From Teratosphaeria epicoccoides (Eukaryota; Ascomycota; Dothideomycetes; Mycosphaerellales; Teratosphaeriaceae): a DNA stretch of 64,000 nucleotides. Shown here piece after piece: positions 43,901 to 54,213 of the stretch; within the stretch, counting starts at the first letter, position 1, and each line of letters starts with the position of its first letter. The stretch spans positions 62,001 through 126,000 of the forward strand of contig JADDMT010000032.1 of the NCBI GenBank assembly GCA_021401465.1, in the 5' to 3' direction. The position numbers and the translations under genes were made by a program. Under the pieces are notes generated by a model. That model saw only the letters and a program-made list of their open reading frames with translations. It did not search any database and was not told the origin of the DNA.

Positions 43901-46636
43901 ATTTGCTGGGGAGTCTGCTGGGTTGGGAGGATTGCCTTGGGCGTACAGAGAGCTCTCTGTTCTGACGTGCAGTCTGGAGCAAGCGGGCGCGGAGTGGGAG
44001 GTTTACTTATGCGGAAATCGAAGCAGTGGAACGACTAGGCGGCAGAAGCCCGTCGCAATTTGCTTGTCTTCGCTGTCTCGGGCATTTGGGGCTTCGGGCC
44101 TCTCGCGCATTCATCCCCAATCAACCCACGTTCTGGGCGGCGGCTATCAGAAATGATGGGTGGGCGCGCAGGACCGTCTCTCCAGGTAGACTCTTCGGTC
44201 TGCGGCTGTTTGATGGACGAAGCGATCGCAGAGACGGCATCCTCTGCTCCCCACGGCCCATGCCCGGAGGTGCTTGGTATCTGGCAATGCTCCGGGTGAA
44301 CATCTGGGCTGGGCTCTGGGCAAAGACCTGGCTCCGGACAGCGACGACGGACCGGCCGCCATGCGGTTGGTACGAGATCTCGCAACGTTGCGCAGTGGCG
44401 CTGGTCTTTGGATGTCCAGTGTTCCGGCCAGACTATGGTCGAAGGGACGCGCTAGAGCCGGAACGCTGAGCTCAGATTGGTCTGGTGCCATGTGAGACCG
44501 CTAGAGTAGCATCAAAATAGCCGACAACAACGCTAGATTCACGATCCGGGGCGACAAGATGCTGTGAGCATCCTTCACACCAGCGCGTGCCATAACATCA
44601 CACGTCCGGTCGTGAGGCGGATTGCACGACGACAAGACCTACTTTGTCGAGAGAAGTGCAATGCACCCAGGCTAATCACTCCTGGGTCGTCCTGTAACCG
44701 GGTCCGATACCATGTCGCATCAAGTCAGATTCCGTTCGAAAGCTTGCTGCTGACTGTAGTGTGTTGTAATGAAGCCGAGGGAGCTGATGCACTGAGCATT
44801 CCGGAGCGTAACGCCCGGCGGAACAAGATGTTGGGGCTGATGCCATGGCACCAACCCTTTACAATACCAGTCCATTAGCTCTTTGACCATCTCCCCATCT
44901 CCCTCAAGGACGAGCTACATACACAATAAGTCGTGAGCGAATGAAAGTCGAGTCTCGAGCGGGCAGACTCCTGCCGTGGCGACTCCCGGCGGACACCAGT
45001 ACACTGCGCGCCTAGCTTGAAGGTCTGGCCGCTCGATATTCAGTTCGCCGTCCGGTCCAGCGGTGCTGTGTTGCGCCCCGGCCTGGAAACTGGATAGTAC
45101 AGCTGGCAGCCAGGCCTCCGATTTTCGTGCACTGCGCCTGTGCGTGAGCGCGATGAAGGAGGCAATGGGAGCGACCAGAGTGCTCATGTGGGGTGGTCAC
45201 CAGGAGACGGTGGGACTGACTGGGAAGGGTCAAATCTGGTGCATTGTCCAAGGAACAGACACGGGGGACCCTCATGGATGAGCCACAGGTTTCAGCAACG
45301 GCATCACGGCACGACCTGCAGAATTCTCACAATGGCATCAGATCTGGGGCTCTCTTCACATATCATCTGGATCTTGGAATGGCCTTGGTTTCGACTCGCG
45401 CCTGCACGTCCAGGCATTTTGAGCGATAGATGGCATCGACTGCAAGCAATGTCTGCCACGCCATCCTCACGAGCATGCAGCTTGCGAATGTATCAGCTCA
45501 GCCGCTAACCCAAGAAAGTGGCGCAAACGGCAGGCAGATTGCGAGGGACATGGCCTCCGGAGATGACGGAAAGCTCACACAGTCCCCCGGCGGTAGTCAG
45601 CAACCAGAATTTCCCCCATGACTTCTTCGCAGACCGAAATCTCTTGGCGCGCTGTCGGCTGAGTCTCTGATCGGCAGGGGGAGGGGGAGAGCTTTGTAGG
45701 AAAGAGGCACGCAGGCAAGCAAGTCCTGGGCTGAAGTGTGGTAGGAGAATGCAGCATCTCCCAGAAACAAAGGCAAAATCGAAGCTAGCAGCACTACTAT
45801 CACTACCACTCCCAATCCCACGCAAAACACGCCTCACTCCAATCCCTCCCCCCCCCGCACGTCTCTCCCCCGCCAAGCTTGAGTACATATCGCGGACGTC
45901 TCCCCCTTCGTACACGACCCCCCTCCTTCTTGCGTCGATGCGTCTCTCCGCAATCCTGCCTGCGCCTCCCGGCTTTGGAATCCTCCAGACTCGGTTGGCA
46001 GTAGCCCGGTGCTGGGAACGCGGGGCTTGTCGCAGGTGCAAGCGTCGCTGACGGCGGGCAGGAGGACGGGGGAGGAGAGGGAGAGGGAGGGTTGGGCGCA
46101 TGGTATGTAATGTTGGTGGTTTTGGGGGAGGGGGGAGTGGAAGGACTGTGGGAAGTGGGGGGGGCTCTTTTTTTTGGTTGGGGGGCTGGAGAGGAGTGGT
46201 GGCTGCGGCGTGGGACGGTGGATGTGAAGGCGAGCATAGGGTGCGTATTTATTTTGGTCTGGAAGACGGGCGGATTCGCTGGCCGCGTGTGTTCCCCAGA
46301 CATGCTTTGGTGGTGCAAAATCATTCGTATCCATCGCAGTCTATCCCAGTCGATACTAGCGCGACAAGCAAGACTTCTGGCCTGGTATTGGGTCTCGGCG
46401 ATCCGCCAGCTGTCCTCACGTCTCCAGACCGAAGTTGAGTCTCGGCGTAAGACAGCCGCAGATGAGCCATGTGACTCAGCCACTTTCGATCGTGTTGAAA
46501 CACGGAGGTCTGATGGCCCAGTATGGCAGACCCAGATCATTTCTGACATAAAAAAGACCCTTCAGCCTTCTCGTGCGAAGAACTTTCCAACGCCACTAGT
46601 GCAGCTCGTCCAAAGTCACGACAAGACAGCACCGAC
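43901..46636. other. Gene-free stretch between two small secreted proteins
   Basis: About 2.7 kb. Open frames on both strands overlap and are low complexity (Pro/Ser- or Gly-rich around 45500-46550). A dense G-rich stretch is at 46126-46187. No gene can be supported. Confidence 0.45.
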
Positions 46637-46993
46637 ATGAAGCTCATCGCGCTTTTCGCTCTCGCCGTCTCCATGGCCTCGGCTCAGACATACCCCGTAC
46701 GTCTTCCACTCCTACGTGCAGTGGCGCGATATCATGTAGACTAACGCCAGCCTGCTCTATCAGTACTGTAGGTTGACTGTGGGGGCGGGAGTCTGCAACA
46801 CGGCTCCCATGGGTGGTATCCCATGTGACAAGGTAACTTCCTCTCGTCTCCCATGCTTGCAGCAGACAGGAGACTGATGGATCGGGCACACTCTTAGGAC
46901 CACGCCTGCAAGCAAGAAGGGGCTAAGTGCAACGCGGTGACCAACTTCGCTAGTGGCAACGCAGATTGCTCTTGCGGAGATTCTTGCCCATAA
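46637..46993 (+). CDS. Small secreted cysteine-rich protein 2 (eight cysteines)
   Basis: Predicted 74-aa secreted protein from three exons: 46637-46696, 46764-46832 and 46898-46993. The introns start GTACGT and GTAACT and end TATCAG and TCTTAG, and all junctions are in phase 0. Residues 1-17 are a signal peptide (MKLIALFALAVSMASAQ). The mature part contains exactly eight cysteines in the order YC, VC, PC, AC, KC, DC, SC and SC, ending DCSCGDSCP, which would allow four disulfides. The ATG has a good context (GACATGA). No known family is recognised; the profile fits a candidate effector or small defence-type protein. Confidence 0.8.
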
Positions 46994-47129
46994 TGAGGAG
47001 GGTGATATGTTGTCGAATTCATGAGGAGAGCGCTTGCGGCTGAGACGTTGTCGGGGGGAAATGATGTTTCTTGTAAACCCATGAGCATCACATCACTTTT
47101 GCATTGTGCCTCACCGCCTCCGTACGTGT

Positions 47130-48002
47130 CTAGAACCTCAACTTCGGCCCAACAAACACCAGCAAGAAACAGGCCACCCACAACCCGACAATCATGCCAT
47201 ACAGCTTCAACCGCCCGTACCATCCCTGGCCCTCGCTCATCCGCCTCAACGTCCCCATCTTCTTCTCTGCAGCCTCCATGCCCTGACTACTCTTGTCCAA
47301 GCTCCCCTCTGCTCGCTTCAGCACGTCTCGTTCTGCCGTGATACTCGCGCCCATCTGCTGCGAGGAGTCCTTGAGCTGTCGGGCGAGAGCCAGGAGGGCG
47401 GTGGTGAGAGTGTCTTGTTCGGATCGGTTGTGTGAGAGCAGGAGTTCGTGGCGCGAGAGGTCCGACGTCGCAGCTTCGCGTGGTTGTGGTGGGCGACCGG
47501 CGAACAGCTGTTCTCTGGCTGATGTGGAGGCGGCGTCGCGGTTGTCGCTGGCCTGTAGCGGTTTGCGCGACCTGATGGCTTGCGATGGCGGGTCTGATCC
47601 TCGTGGGCCTTGTGGCTCGCCGCTATCGAGTCCCGCTTCCGTGGTCTTGAGCGCTGGGCCATACCGTGCTGGCTCTTCCTTGTCCTCGTCCTCCTCCCCC
47701 TCCCCCTCCCCCTCGCTCTCCCCCTCCTCCTTCTCGTCGTCGCCCAATTGTTCTAGCTCTTGTAATCGTGCATTCAGTCGCTTGACGACTTCTCGTCTCT
47801 GTTGCAAGTCTGCCTGTATTTGGTGCCTTTGGCTCTGCACTCGTACTGTTGAAGACTGCTTCTCCAGCGTGAGGAGTAGACTGCGGGCATTGTCCAGGTT
47901 GACGCCCAAGCGCCTCCGGTGGTAGGTCGGGGGTGTGCCGGCGAGCTGTTGGTCCAGTCTACTGAGTAGCCTTGTGAGGCTGATCATTGACATTTGGTCC
48001 AT
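47130..48002 (-). CDS. USE1-like SNARE protein
   Basis: Single exon, about 290 aa from the ATG at 48002. The N-terminal helix MISLTRLLSRLDQQL, then KRLNARLQELEQL, precedes an acidic low-complexity tract (EGESEGEGEGEEDEDKEE). Near the C-terminus is a SNARE-like coiled coil (LSHNRSEQDTLTTALLALAR, ITAERDVLKRAEGSLDKSSQ), followed by a single tail-anchor membrane helix (YGMIVGLWVACFLLVFVG) and a short end PKLRF. This order matches fungal Use1, a t-SNARE of Golgi-to-ER retrograde transport that works with Sec22, Ufe1 and Sec20. ATG 48002 (MDQMSMIS) is preferred over an upstream in-frame ATG at 48053, whose extra residues look untranslated. Confidence 0.82.
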   Translation of the reverse strand: MDQMSMISLTRLLSRLDQQLAGTPPTYHRRRLGVNLDNARSLLLTLEKQSSTVRVQSQRHQIQADLQQRREVVKRLNARLQELEQLGDDEKEEGESEGEGEGEEDEDKEEPARYGPALKTTEAGLDSGEPQGPRGSDPPSQAIRSRKPLQASDNRDAASTSAREQLFAGRPPQPREAATSDLSRHELLLSHNRSEQDTLTTALLALARQLKDSSQQMGASITAERDVLKRAEGSLDKSSQGMEAAEKKMGTLRRMSEGQGWYGRLKLYGMIVGLWVACFLLVFVGPKLRF

Positions 48003-48222
48003 TGCTAGACTGGAATGTGGGCACATGTCCTTCCTGTTCCTTTCGCTCAACACCTGTGTTGGAGAGCAAGATGCTTACCATTGTTGACATACACATCGAC
48101 GTCAGCGCGGCGGAAATGGACCGCGATCGGCCACATTCACATTCTTCATCGGACAGTGCCTACATATATGGCAAACCGAGACAGTCCTGCTGGTCCTTCT
48201 GCCACCGCAATGAAGGTCAACA
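48003..48222. promoter_or_regulatory. Short bidirectional promoter region, USE1 / Bmt6
   Basis: Only 220 bp separate the start codons of two divergent housekeeping genes, so both promoters must overlap here. No specific site is identified. Confidence 0.55.
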
Positions 48223-49272
48223 ATGCCACAGGCTCGCCCATCCAAGGCATCCCAACCAAGGCCGATCAAAAAGCCTCCGTCCCAGCCGGCCGCCAAAAAT
48301 GCAAAAGATGAGCCAGGTCGACCAAATATTGATCGAGGCCTACAGCAAAAATGCCTGGACATCTTCCGCGATGCCTTGAAACCAACTGAGCAGAGCCAGG
48401 CCGCTGTCCAAGAAATCAAGGGCCACCTGTTCAAGCGGGACTTTGCAGCTGCCTTTGGGAGAGAGGAGTATCTGCAGGGATATGCGTCACGCTGGAGTCC
48501 GAGCCGGGCTTTGGGCTACTTGCAAGTCTTGAGCGATGTGCAGGGAGATGTCCTACTAGATGTGCATGAGCAGGAAGGCGGTGGTACCTTCAAGGTGCTT
48601 TGCATAGGAGGTGGTGCCGGAGCAGAGCATGTTGCATTTGCTGGGTGGATGTGTCTCGTGAGAGACCACGACCCCAGCTTCAACATTGACGCTCATTTGC
48701 TTGACATCGCCAGCTGGAGTGCTGTCGTCGAGAAGCTACAGAAAAGCATCGCCACTCCGCCTGAGCTGTCCAAGTATGCACCCGCTGCTGCAAAGGTGGC
48801 CAACACCGCTCTACTTTCTGGCAATGCTCTCCGCGTCACCTTCACGCAACAAGACGCCCTGGAATGCCCGAGCTCCGCCATCGCCGCAGCAGTCGAGCAC
48901 GTGAACCTCGTCACCCTCATGTTCACCCTCAACGAACTCTACGCCACCTCACTCCCCAAAACTCAAGCCCTTCTCAATATCCTCACCTCATCAATGCCAT
49001 CAGGATCATCACTACTCGTCGTCGACAGTCCAGGCAGCTATTCCACAGTTTCGATAAATGGAACCAAGAAGAAGTACCCGATGCAATGGCTTCTTGACCT
49101 CACTTTGCTGGGACCGCCGGGCGGGAGGAATCGTGGTGGAGAAAGTGGTGAAGGGGTGTGGGAGAAGGTGGTGGAGGATGAGAGTCGCTGGTTCAGGTTA
49201 GTGGATGAGTTGACATATCCGATCGAGTTAGAGAATATGCGGTATCAGATCCATCTTTACAGAAAAGTATGA
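48223..49272 (+). CDS. 25S rRNA (uridine-N3)-methyltransferase, Bmt6-like
   Basis: Single-exon 349-aa SAM-dependent methyltransferase. After a basic Pro/Lys-rich N-terminus (nucleolar-type) comes YASRWSPSRALGYLQVL, then the SAM-binding motif FKVLCIGGGAGAEHVAF near residue 123. Next are FNIDAHLLDIASWSAVVEKL, LRVTFTQQDAL and LVTLMFTLNELYA, and the C-terminal WFRLVDELTYPIELENMRY. The combination of YxxRWSPxRALGYL, the GGGxGAE loop and the long insertion matches fungal Bmt6-type enzymes, which methylate a uridine of 25S rRNA in the nucleolus. The precise target site is inferred from family. Confidence 0.83.
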   Translation: MPQARPSKASQPRPIKKPPSQPAAKNAKDEPGRPNIDRGLQQKCLDIFRDALKPTEQSQAAVQEIKGHLFKRDFAAAFGREEYLQGYASRWSPSRALGYLQVLSDVQGDVLLDVHEQEGGGTFKVLCIGGGAGAEHVAFAGWMCLVRDHDPSFNIDAHLLDIASWSAVVEKLQKSIATPPELSKYAPAAAKVANTALLSGNALRVTFTQQDALECPSSAIAAAVEHVNLVTLMFTLNELYATSLPKTQALLNILTSSMPSGSSLLVVDSPGSYSTVSINGTKKKYPMQWLLDLTLLGPPGGRNRGGESGEGVWEKVVEDESRWFRLVDELTYPIELENMRYQIHLYRKV

Positions 49273-50080
49273 ATCCAAATGAGAGCCCAGATCTATGTTT
49301 CCTCGAAAATGCATCTGATGCGGATCGCGGATGATGAGTGTTTTCAGAGTATCTGTGTTTTGCGAAAGGTGAAGGCAGGATCGTCCAGGACATCAGCTTA
49401 CCTACCATCTGGACATGCACGTAAAAAACCTCCAACGATCATCGCCGTCACAGCTCTGAAGAACGGCACATGTCTCGCCTCACGATACGAGCCCTCCATT
49501 CATCCCACGAGCCATAAGCAATTGTCGATCGAGTAGTCACAATGTCCGGCCAGGAAACACCCGCCCTGTCCTCTTATGGGATTCCCAATACAAACTCATT
49601 GGCGACAGTGTCCTCCTCAAAGCTCCTCACACGGGCACTCTCAGCGTGGACGGCACACCTGCGTTGCCGACAGCCTTGCAGTTTTCAACGCTCCATGGAC
49701 CGCCTGGTCGGTTGCACGCACCAGCACAAGACGGCGAAGGGCAGCATGCCAGGCGTTGCCTTGGGCTGAGGCAGCACGAATGCTGGCGGTGCCATTGCAG
49801 AAAGCTTTGCAGGATTTCGTGGTCTCCTTGGAGAGGGAGCATTTGCGCCCTGACCATCAGGTGGAGGTTGATGCTGCTGCGAGGAGCTTCGATGTGCAGG
49901 AGTCGCGGATACGTAGACATACCTGCTTGATTTTGGTGTAGCCTTCTGGAAAGCCGAGTGCACGCTTGGATCTGGCAATGCGCTATGCGCTGCCCAGCCT
50001 TCCATGAAGCCCATCCGGAGATATTTGACGAGAAAGATGGTTGTGTGCGGATGCAACTTAATGAGTCGCTCATCACCTAG
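49273..50080. other. Stretch with fragmentary frames
   Basis: Open frames at 49542-49941 (starting MSGQETPALSSYG) overlap on the plus strand and break after about 70-120 codons. They may be the first part of the gene whose 3' end lies at 50.1-50.5 kb, but no consistent splice model was found. Confidence 0.35.
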
Positions 50081-50533
50081 GCGCTTGCGAAGTTGGAGTT
50101 TTGCGACTCCGACGACTGGGAGGCATCTGGAATTTCAACTGCATAACTCATCTATGACGAGCACTACGCCATCACGAACTCCAGCAGCCATGGATATTAC
50201 AAGATGGCGCAGCAGATACAATACCCTATTCGCAAGATCGGCGACGTCGGTGGGCATCAGCACGACATCATTGAATGCTTCAACGAGGCAGCCGAAGGTA
50301 CTCTGGAGCCTGACACAGCGGACCACTGGTGGGACGACTGTGAGGTCAAGCTGGAGCGCGTGCGTACGCACTATGGAAGGGACGATCGTTATATCCGCCT
50401 CGCGATCCCCACGCACGGCGACCCACCAAATCCTCCAAAGAAGGGGCATTCTTACGTGGTGAGAGGCGCGTGTGTGGACGAGATTTCGGCCGGGAAGGAT
50501 GGGCTGTGCATTTGGTTCGACTTCGTGAGGTGA
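50081..50533 (+). pseudogene. 3' part of an unrecognised gene with in-frame stops
   Basis: The last 110 codons (from ATG 50204) look strongly coding: QIQYPIRKIGDVGGHQHDII, TADHWWDDCEVKLERVRTHY, GRDDRYIRLAIPTHGDPPNP and HSYVVRGACVDEI, ending FDFVR. Upstream in the same frame the coding character continues (ALAKLEFCDSDDWEASGIST, YDEHYAITNSSSHGYYKM). It is broken by TAG near 50085 and TAA near 50144, without adequate introns. I do not know this family. Either two short unrecognised introns or real nonsense mutations are present. Confidence 0.45.
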
Positions 50534-51196
50534 GAATTGATCGCCGTTGGATCTTGTGACGCTGACGCATCGGCCGCCACACCGAATAGTCGCTGCTCGG
50601 TTGTCGCACGGTAGGGTAGATCGCCTCTGGGGCCTGTGTCGCTGATCGAGTTTGGACTTGTTGCTGGATCCTCGTGTAGAAGCGAGTCGATCGCACTGCC
50701 ATGGTTTTTCATCATCGTATCGGCTATGGACCGGACGCTGGAGAGGAGTCGAGAGGCGGGTGATCTCTTACTGTGACAAAGCGCCATAGTCCCCAGCATC
50801 AGCATGCACGTTAGGCCAGTCTCCCTCATCGCTCTCTTCCGCGCCCCTGTCGGACTGCCACCTGCAAATCCGATCTAAGACGTTCTGCCATCTTCTCTTC
50901 AGCCATGATCTGCACGGTATGAGAACAGGGGCCAGAAGCCCGTCGGACAATTGCGCAAATGAATCCGTCTAAGATCCTGTACAGGATATCGTTTGCGCAA
51001 TGCTAATAAGAATGTGAGCAAAGCAGCGCTGTCTGTAGCTCTCGATCAGCAGTACTCGCGGGTATTATGCAGGAAATCTACTTGTGCTGATACATACGCT
51101 GAGGATGAAGTCTAGCTCTGAGCGGATTAGCCGGCACGATAGCTCTAATATTTTGAATATATAATATATTACGTGAAGGGTCGAGCATAACCATTA
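50534..51196. other. Intergenic upstream of tRNA-Glu
   Basis: No supported gene. AT-rich around 51150-51175 just before the tRNA, as is common for RNA polymerase III genes. Confidence 0.5.
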
Positions 51197-51290
51197 TCCG
51201 ATGTGGTCTAGTGGCTAGGATTTGTCGCTCTCACAGGATCTTACGATCTACGAGCACCGACAAGGCCGGGGTTCGATTCCCCGCATCGGA
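51197..51290 (+). tRNA. tRNA-Glu (anticodon CUC) with 23-nt intron
   Basis: Seven-base-pair acceptor stem TCCGATG/CATCGGA, D arm TGGTCTAGTGGCTAGGA and T arm CCGGGGTTCGATTCCCCG. The anticodon stem TGTCG/CGACA holds the loop C-U-CUC-A-C, with the anticodon at 51230-51232. The intron at 51234-51256 sits after position 37 as usual. It contains GAG, which can pair with the CUC anticodon, as in canonical pre-tRNA introns. A- and B-box promoter elements are internal. CCA is not encoded. Confidence 0.96.
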
Positions 51291-51663
51291 ACACATGCAG
51301 GAGCATAGCTTCATTCTGTGTAACAACAACAACTGGTATACCAACCAGTTTTTTCGCCGTATCGATGTTCTTTTGGTCTGCGGCTCCGTCTCCTTTTGCT
51401 GGCCTTAACTTATCACTTTTCGGCAAGGAACAGCGTGATAGCTTTTTTCGATGCCACGAGTGGACCGGCGTGCATTCTTTTTGCCTCTCTTTCGGATGGA
51501 TCAGTCATGAATCCATCGTGTCTAGGTCGGCGTCGTACGCACAGATCATTTGATCACGACCTAATATGGGCTGGAAAGGACAATCAAATTGAAAGGCCGA
51601 GAACAGCCTATTCCGTATTTTCAGTTGTATCCAGCATAACCATTGATGTACGCAGATACATAA

Positions 51664-52494
51664 TCGAGCATCCCCATCCGAAGCTCAGCCGTGTCCTGTG
51701 TTCCATACCGCTTCAAACAGGATAGATGGGTCATCGACGGTGGAAATGCACACTGGTACCGCAACAACCTACTCATCGCAGTGGGCTTCCTGGATCTGAC
51801 CAATGGCCTCGACTTTCCCGCCAACATATGGAATAAGGACGTCCCCGAATTCGCTTATGTTCTCATGGGAGTTCTTGGCGCCATCGCCGTGATATGGACC
51901 ACATTCGCGTTCTGGGACCTGTCGCGAAGTCTGAAGAGCATACGATTCTTGAGGGCGGAGCGAGCCGATCTTCGCGCCCGTCAAGCTCAAACACTCGAAC
52001 GGCAGCGATTGATCAAAGCATGGCTAGACATAGAGTATCGTGAGCTCGGTTGGGAAGTCATCGATCGCGCACTCACGGATAGCCTCATAGGCTTCTCAGG
52101 CATCCTGGTCGGTGTGGGCACCATTCTGGCCATCGGCGGAGAGAACGACAGGATTTTCCTTGCCAGTAATCTTCTTTCTGGATATATTGGCAACTCGTTC
52201 ATTGCTGCCTGTGGCGTGTGTAGTGCCGGCTGGTCGGTCGTCATGTGGCAGCGTGCTCGTCAGCACCTACGAGCAATAGCAGGTTCGAGGAAAGCTGTTG
52301 ATCCAGATCTTCGGAGACGCATACGCGGGCATGCGTGGCAGCATCAGGTTTACGCTACGCTCAATGCCGTCTCGATGCTAGTGGGCTCGGTGGGATCATT
52401 AGTCAGCGCGACATTATGGTATGGGTATGTTATCATTGCACGGTCTGCTTATTGCTCCACAAAACGAACTTCCTGTCATGCCAGTCGGTCTTGA
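51664..52494 (+). CDS. Membrane protein of unknown family, 5' end unresolved
   Basis: The open frame from about 51664 to the TGA at 52494 encodes a protein with membrane segments: YVLMGVLGAIAVIWTTFAFW; LIGFSGILVGVGTILAIGG; NSFIAACGVCSAGWSVVMW; and LNAVSMLVGSVGSLVSATLW. A charged coiled-coil loop (LRAERADLRARQAQTLERQR) lies between the first two. The frame has no ATG before 51858 (MGVLGAIAV), so a 5' exon is needed. The sequence CAAACAG at 51717-51723 followed by DRWVIDGGNAHWYRNNL is a likely 3' splice site. The C-terminus may be altered by another intron (GTATGT near 52427). Four or more helices, no known family. Confidence 0.55.
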   Translation, partial: SSIPIRSSAVSCVPYRFKQDRWVIDGGNAHWYRNNLLIAVGFLDLTNGLDFPANIWNKDVPEFAYVLMGVLGAIAVIWTTFAFWDLSRSLKSIRFLRAERADLRARQAQTLERQRLIKAWLDIEYRELGWEVIDRALTDSLIGFSGILVGVGTILAIGGENDRIFLASNLLSGYIGNSFIAACGVCSAGWSVVMWQRARQHLRAIAGSRKAVDPDLRRRIRGHAWQHQVYATLNAVSMLVGSVGSLVSATLWYGYVIIARSAYCSTKRTSCHASRS

Positions 52495-53366
52495 TGGGTC
52501 CTGTTGTGCGCAAGGGCTTGTACAAGTGCGCGATGCTCAGCACAATACTATCGTGATTGGCCAGCATGCAGCCGGCGTCGTGCATGGATATGGCCTAATC
52601 TAGCAAGACGGCGCCAGCATGGATGCAGCATATTCTTTCCTAGCGGCCTCGATGTCAGCACCCGTCCTCGCATCCTGCATGGGAAAAGACGGCACCTTGA
52701 TACTTTGAAGGCTTTGAGTTGTGCTTGTGCTCATCTGTGCGGTGCATTGCTTCATAGCGATTCGCACCCTCAACCACAACCCTCGGCTTGTCGACGCCGC
52801 TGTGCACGTCCTCAAGCTTGTCGTCGTACTTGCTCTAAAACCTTGTGGAAATCGGCGACAACCTGCCTGCATCTGCTCTGAGCCGCCTCCAGAGCACTGC
52901 CGCCAAATCCGACGTGTTCTCCAAGGATGTCGCAGATGTCCCGGGTAGATTTGACAGGCATGCATAACTCACACGGCGATTTGGCTCTGCCTGCGACACT
53001 CTACAAGACCGTGGACGGACTCATCGAGGACAACGTGGCAGCATGATGGGCTGTGTGTAATGTCGTGCAGCTGCGGAGTCATGTGCAGAAGCGTGCAGCC
53101 GAAAATGTGCCAGCCGTAGTCCCCTTGCGGCTCAGGATCCTCGACCTTACCACCTTTGAGGCGAGCGCTTCTCGCCGCGCAATGAGCTTTCATGTCTTGG
53201 AGGTGAATGCGGAGGACTCGCTGCGCGATTGGGCACAGAAGCTCAACTGTGTTGACACTCGAGTTCTGCTCCGTCGGATGGGAGCCAGGAGTCACCGGAC
53301 ATACTGTAGCCAAAGGACATTGCCTGTACCGAACGAACTGAGGCCGAAGAAACCTAGCAGACCCAT
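52495..53366. other. Intergenic with unassignable fragments
   Basis: A minus-strand stretch near 52800-52900 reads SALEAAQSRCRQVVADFHKV, a helical piece that may be debris of a small secreted-type protein. No complete gene can be assembled. Frames at 52969-53370 on the minus strand could be a continuation of the DUF6604 gene. Confidence 0.35.
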
Positions 53367-54213
53367 TCATGACAAGTCTTCCAAGGGACCCATTTCGGCA
53401 AATTCTTCATCTGCACGGCGGAGGAGGGCGGGTGCAGTGTGCGTGACCGAGCTCGCAACCAGAAAGCTGACCTGGCCTTTCATATACTCCCGCCACGTAT
53501 CTGCGACGTATTCGCGTACATCAGTGAGATCCTGGAGGAAGCACCAGACTTGGAAAGCGGCATCGTCCCGCTTCTTCTGGAGTCTGAATTTGACAGACTT
53601 GACGAGTGGCGCGGCAATCGAGGTCGACGACTCGAGACAGCGCTCAGATGGCTCCTCCAAGTCGAGACAAGTAATCATGTTGCTGAGCTCTTCCTCCTTG
53701 GAACCTGGGCCTGGCTGCTTGGCGCCGCTCTTTCCAACAACAGGAGGGATTGATGCCGACGCAGCAACCGGCAGCTTGGTTTTTGCCTCCACGGGGCAGA
53801 TCCAAGATGCGCTCGAGAACCATAATGAAGTAGCGGTGCGTCTCATTCTCCTTCCGGACGTCACTGCCTTGCTCGAGCGCGAGACCTGCATACCACGCCG
53901 CGCACTCGCAACGTCCATCGATCACGTTCTCGATGACCTGGATCATGAACTCGGGGATGTCCACTCGTGGCTTCGCGGAGATGATGGCTTCTGCAAGCTT
54001 GACCAAGTCTCGCGTGTCAAGCTCCGCGGTCTGGGGACCGCGGCTTCTTACTGGTGGCCTGGCGGGGGCAGTGGGGGCATTGCTTGTGCTCCCGAGTAAT
54101 CTGATAATGGTGCGGATGTTGCAGCAGCGACTGGCTGTGCTGGCGAGCCAGTCGAACATTCCAGAAGTGCCAGCCTTGTAGAGTTTGTAACGATCCGTTT
54201 GGTGATGGCCCAT
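53367..54213 (-). pseudogene. DUF6604-type protein, N-terminal part with frameshift
   Basis: The start at 54213 gives MGHHQTDRYKLYKAGTSGMF, then DWLAST, ELDTRDLVKLAEAIISAKPR and THRYFIMVLERILDLPRG, the start of the fungal DUF6604 family as I recall it. That frame ends at 53644. A second frame takes over near 53780-53800 (SKEEELSNMITCLDLEEPSE, then AAFQVWCFLQDLTDVREYVA and DTWREYMKGQVSFL), also typical of the family, and ends at 53367. The switch falls in a Pro-rich linker and could be an indel. The long C-terminal remainder normally present in this family is not seen. Function of the family is unknown. Confidence 0.6.

Noticed and set aside
45803..46549. 248-codon minus-strand frame
   Set aside because: Pro/Ser-rich translation of G-rich low-complexity DNA, with no domain or splice evidence.
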